In this document: in pieces, positions 21,295 through 21,742 of the stretch
Numbering within the stretch: the first letter of the stretch is position 1
Layout of the letters: each line of letters starts with the position of its first letter
DNA from: a virus
Reading direction: 5' to 3' (one strand)
IMG/VR virus record: IMGVR_UViG_3300037493_000288
Span: 1-21,742 of that record
DNA: 21,742 bases
The notes under the pieces: generated by a model
Told to the model about the DNA's origin: nothing
Database searches by the model: none
The model's input: the letters and a program-made list of their open reading frames with translations, nothing else
Made by a program: the position numbers and the translations under genes

Positions 21295-21738
21295 ATGGCA
21301 TTAACTAGAAACTATGAGCCATCAATATATGGCAAAGTAAACAAAAAGAGTAGGGCAAAGAAAGCCATTGCTGCTAAAAAAACATTATCTAAAATGTTAC
21401 TTAGTGACAAGGCCGTTCAAGAAGTTTTGCAGAAAGAATTAGCCAAAATAAAAGCTAAGCATACCAAGCAATATAAGACATGGTTGCCGTATATAGCTGG
21501 GATGAAAGGCGTTGACTTCTATAGAACAAGAGAATGGGCAGAACTGAGATATAAAACACTTGTAAAATATGGGAAAGTATGTCAATGTTGTGGTGCTGAC
21601 AAAGTGGTATTACATGTTGACCATATTAAACCGAGGTCTAAATATCCACAACTTGAATTAGATATAAATAACTTGCAAGTTTTATGCGAAACATGTAATG
21701 TTGGCAAAAGTAATAAAGACGTAACTGATTGGCGTTAG
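21295..21738 (+). CDS. HNH endonuclease (147 aa)
   Basis: A complete small HNH nuclease and the only plus-strand gene. The N-terminus is basic (residues 12-60, Lys-rich, with helix KELAKIKAKHTKQYKTW). The C-terminal part has FYRTREWAELRYKTLVKYG, a zinc pair C96/C99 (CQCC), the catalytic block LHVDHIKPRS with D109-H110, then DINNLQVLCETCNVGKSN with N125/N126, the second zinc pair C131/C134, and K138. HNH proteins of this size act in phages as homing endonucleases or as partners of terminase in packaging. The divergent orientation, the private promoter and the structured leader favour a selfish or homing type (inference). The only Shine-Dalgarno-like bases, AGG at 21284-21286, lie in the leader stem, so translation may be held low. 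It is not IscB or IshB: no RuvC parts or PLMP-type N-terminus is seen. Confidence 0.9.
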   Translation: MALTRNYEPSIYGKVNKKSRAKKAIAAKKTLSKMLLSDKAVQEVLQKELAKIKAKHTKQYKTWLPYIAGMKGVDFYRTREWAELRYKTLVKYGKVCQCCGADKVVLHVDHIKPRSKYPQLELDINNLQVLCETCNVGKSNKDVTDWR

Positions 21739-21742
21739 TGAA

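Noticed and set aside
21199-21738. IscB/IshB-type RNA-guided nuclease with omega-RNA (HEARO)
   Set aside because: The protein has only a basic N-terminus and an HNH domain. No RuvC parts, bridge helix or PLMP-type N-terminus are seen, and the RNA is much shorter than known omega-RNAs.
1-21742. CRISPR array, insertion sequence, attachment site or terminal repeat
   Set aside because: No spaced direct repeats, transposase or long terminal duplication was found by reading. The only repeats are within the fibre and adhesin genes.

Overview
The window is part of the genome of a tailed phage (or prophage) of podovirus type, almost fully coding and A+T-rich. Apart from one gene at the right edge, everything is read from the minus strand, so the text runs right to left in transcription order. 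The head-to-tail connector (portal), gatekeeper, nozzle, DNA-ejection proteins and the N-terminal anchor of the tail fibre are all of T7 type, which points to a short non-contractile tail and a Gram-negative host. The host genus cannot be read from the sequence. No RNA polymerase, DNA polymerase, integrase or complete lysis gene lies in the window, so lifestyle is undecided.

Minus-strand layout, in transcription order: a promoter near 21150; a 44-residue membrane protein (20979-21113); a ribbon-helix-helix-like protein; a RusA-type Holliday junction resolvase; small and large terminase subunits; a gp13/GNAT-like protein; four very small genes, two of them paralogous; a 194-residue probable virion protein; portal; a Bbp19-like protein; scaffold. 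A strong intrinsic terminator (13943-13970) follows. A roughly 200-base leader with a candidate promoter then precedes the major capsid protein and a 92-residue companion, closed by a second intrinsic terminator (12551-12584). After that come gatekeeper (gp11-like), nozzle (gp12-like), three or four ejection proteins (gp14-, gp15-, gp16-like plus a 170-residue protein), the T7-type tail fibre, and a run of small fibre or adhesin proteins. One of these is a poly-glycine adhesin, and several share a repeated 'YN..G..E.YNG.AW' module. A membrane protein is cut by the left edge.

The genes form a head and tail assembly line: terminase packages DNA through the portal, scaffold shapes the capsid, gatekeeper and nozzle close the tail, ejection proteins travel inside the head, and the fibre set recognises the host. 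The gene order (terminase first, then portal) is not the T7 order, in which terminase is last, so the window is a mosaic of a T7-type tail with a terminase-first head module.

The most unusual element is at the right edge. A plus-strand HNH endonuclease gene (21295-21738) is preceded by a promoter and a compact RNA of about 95 nt. The first hairpin of this RNA carries a 7-nt loop, six bases of which are exactly complementary to a 6-nt bulge in the long second hairpin. That second stem buries the only Shine-Dalgarno-like bases of the HNH gene and ends in a run of seven T that touches its ATG. This looks like a pseudoknotted regulatory RNA or small RNA that I cannot match to a named family.
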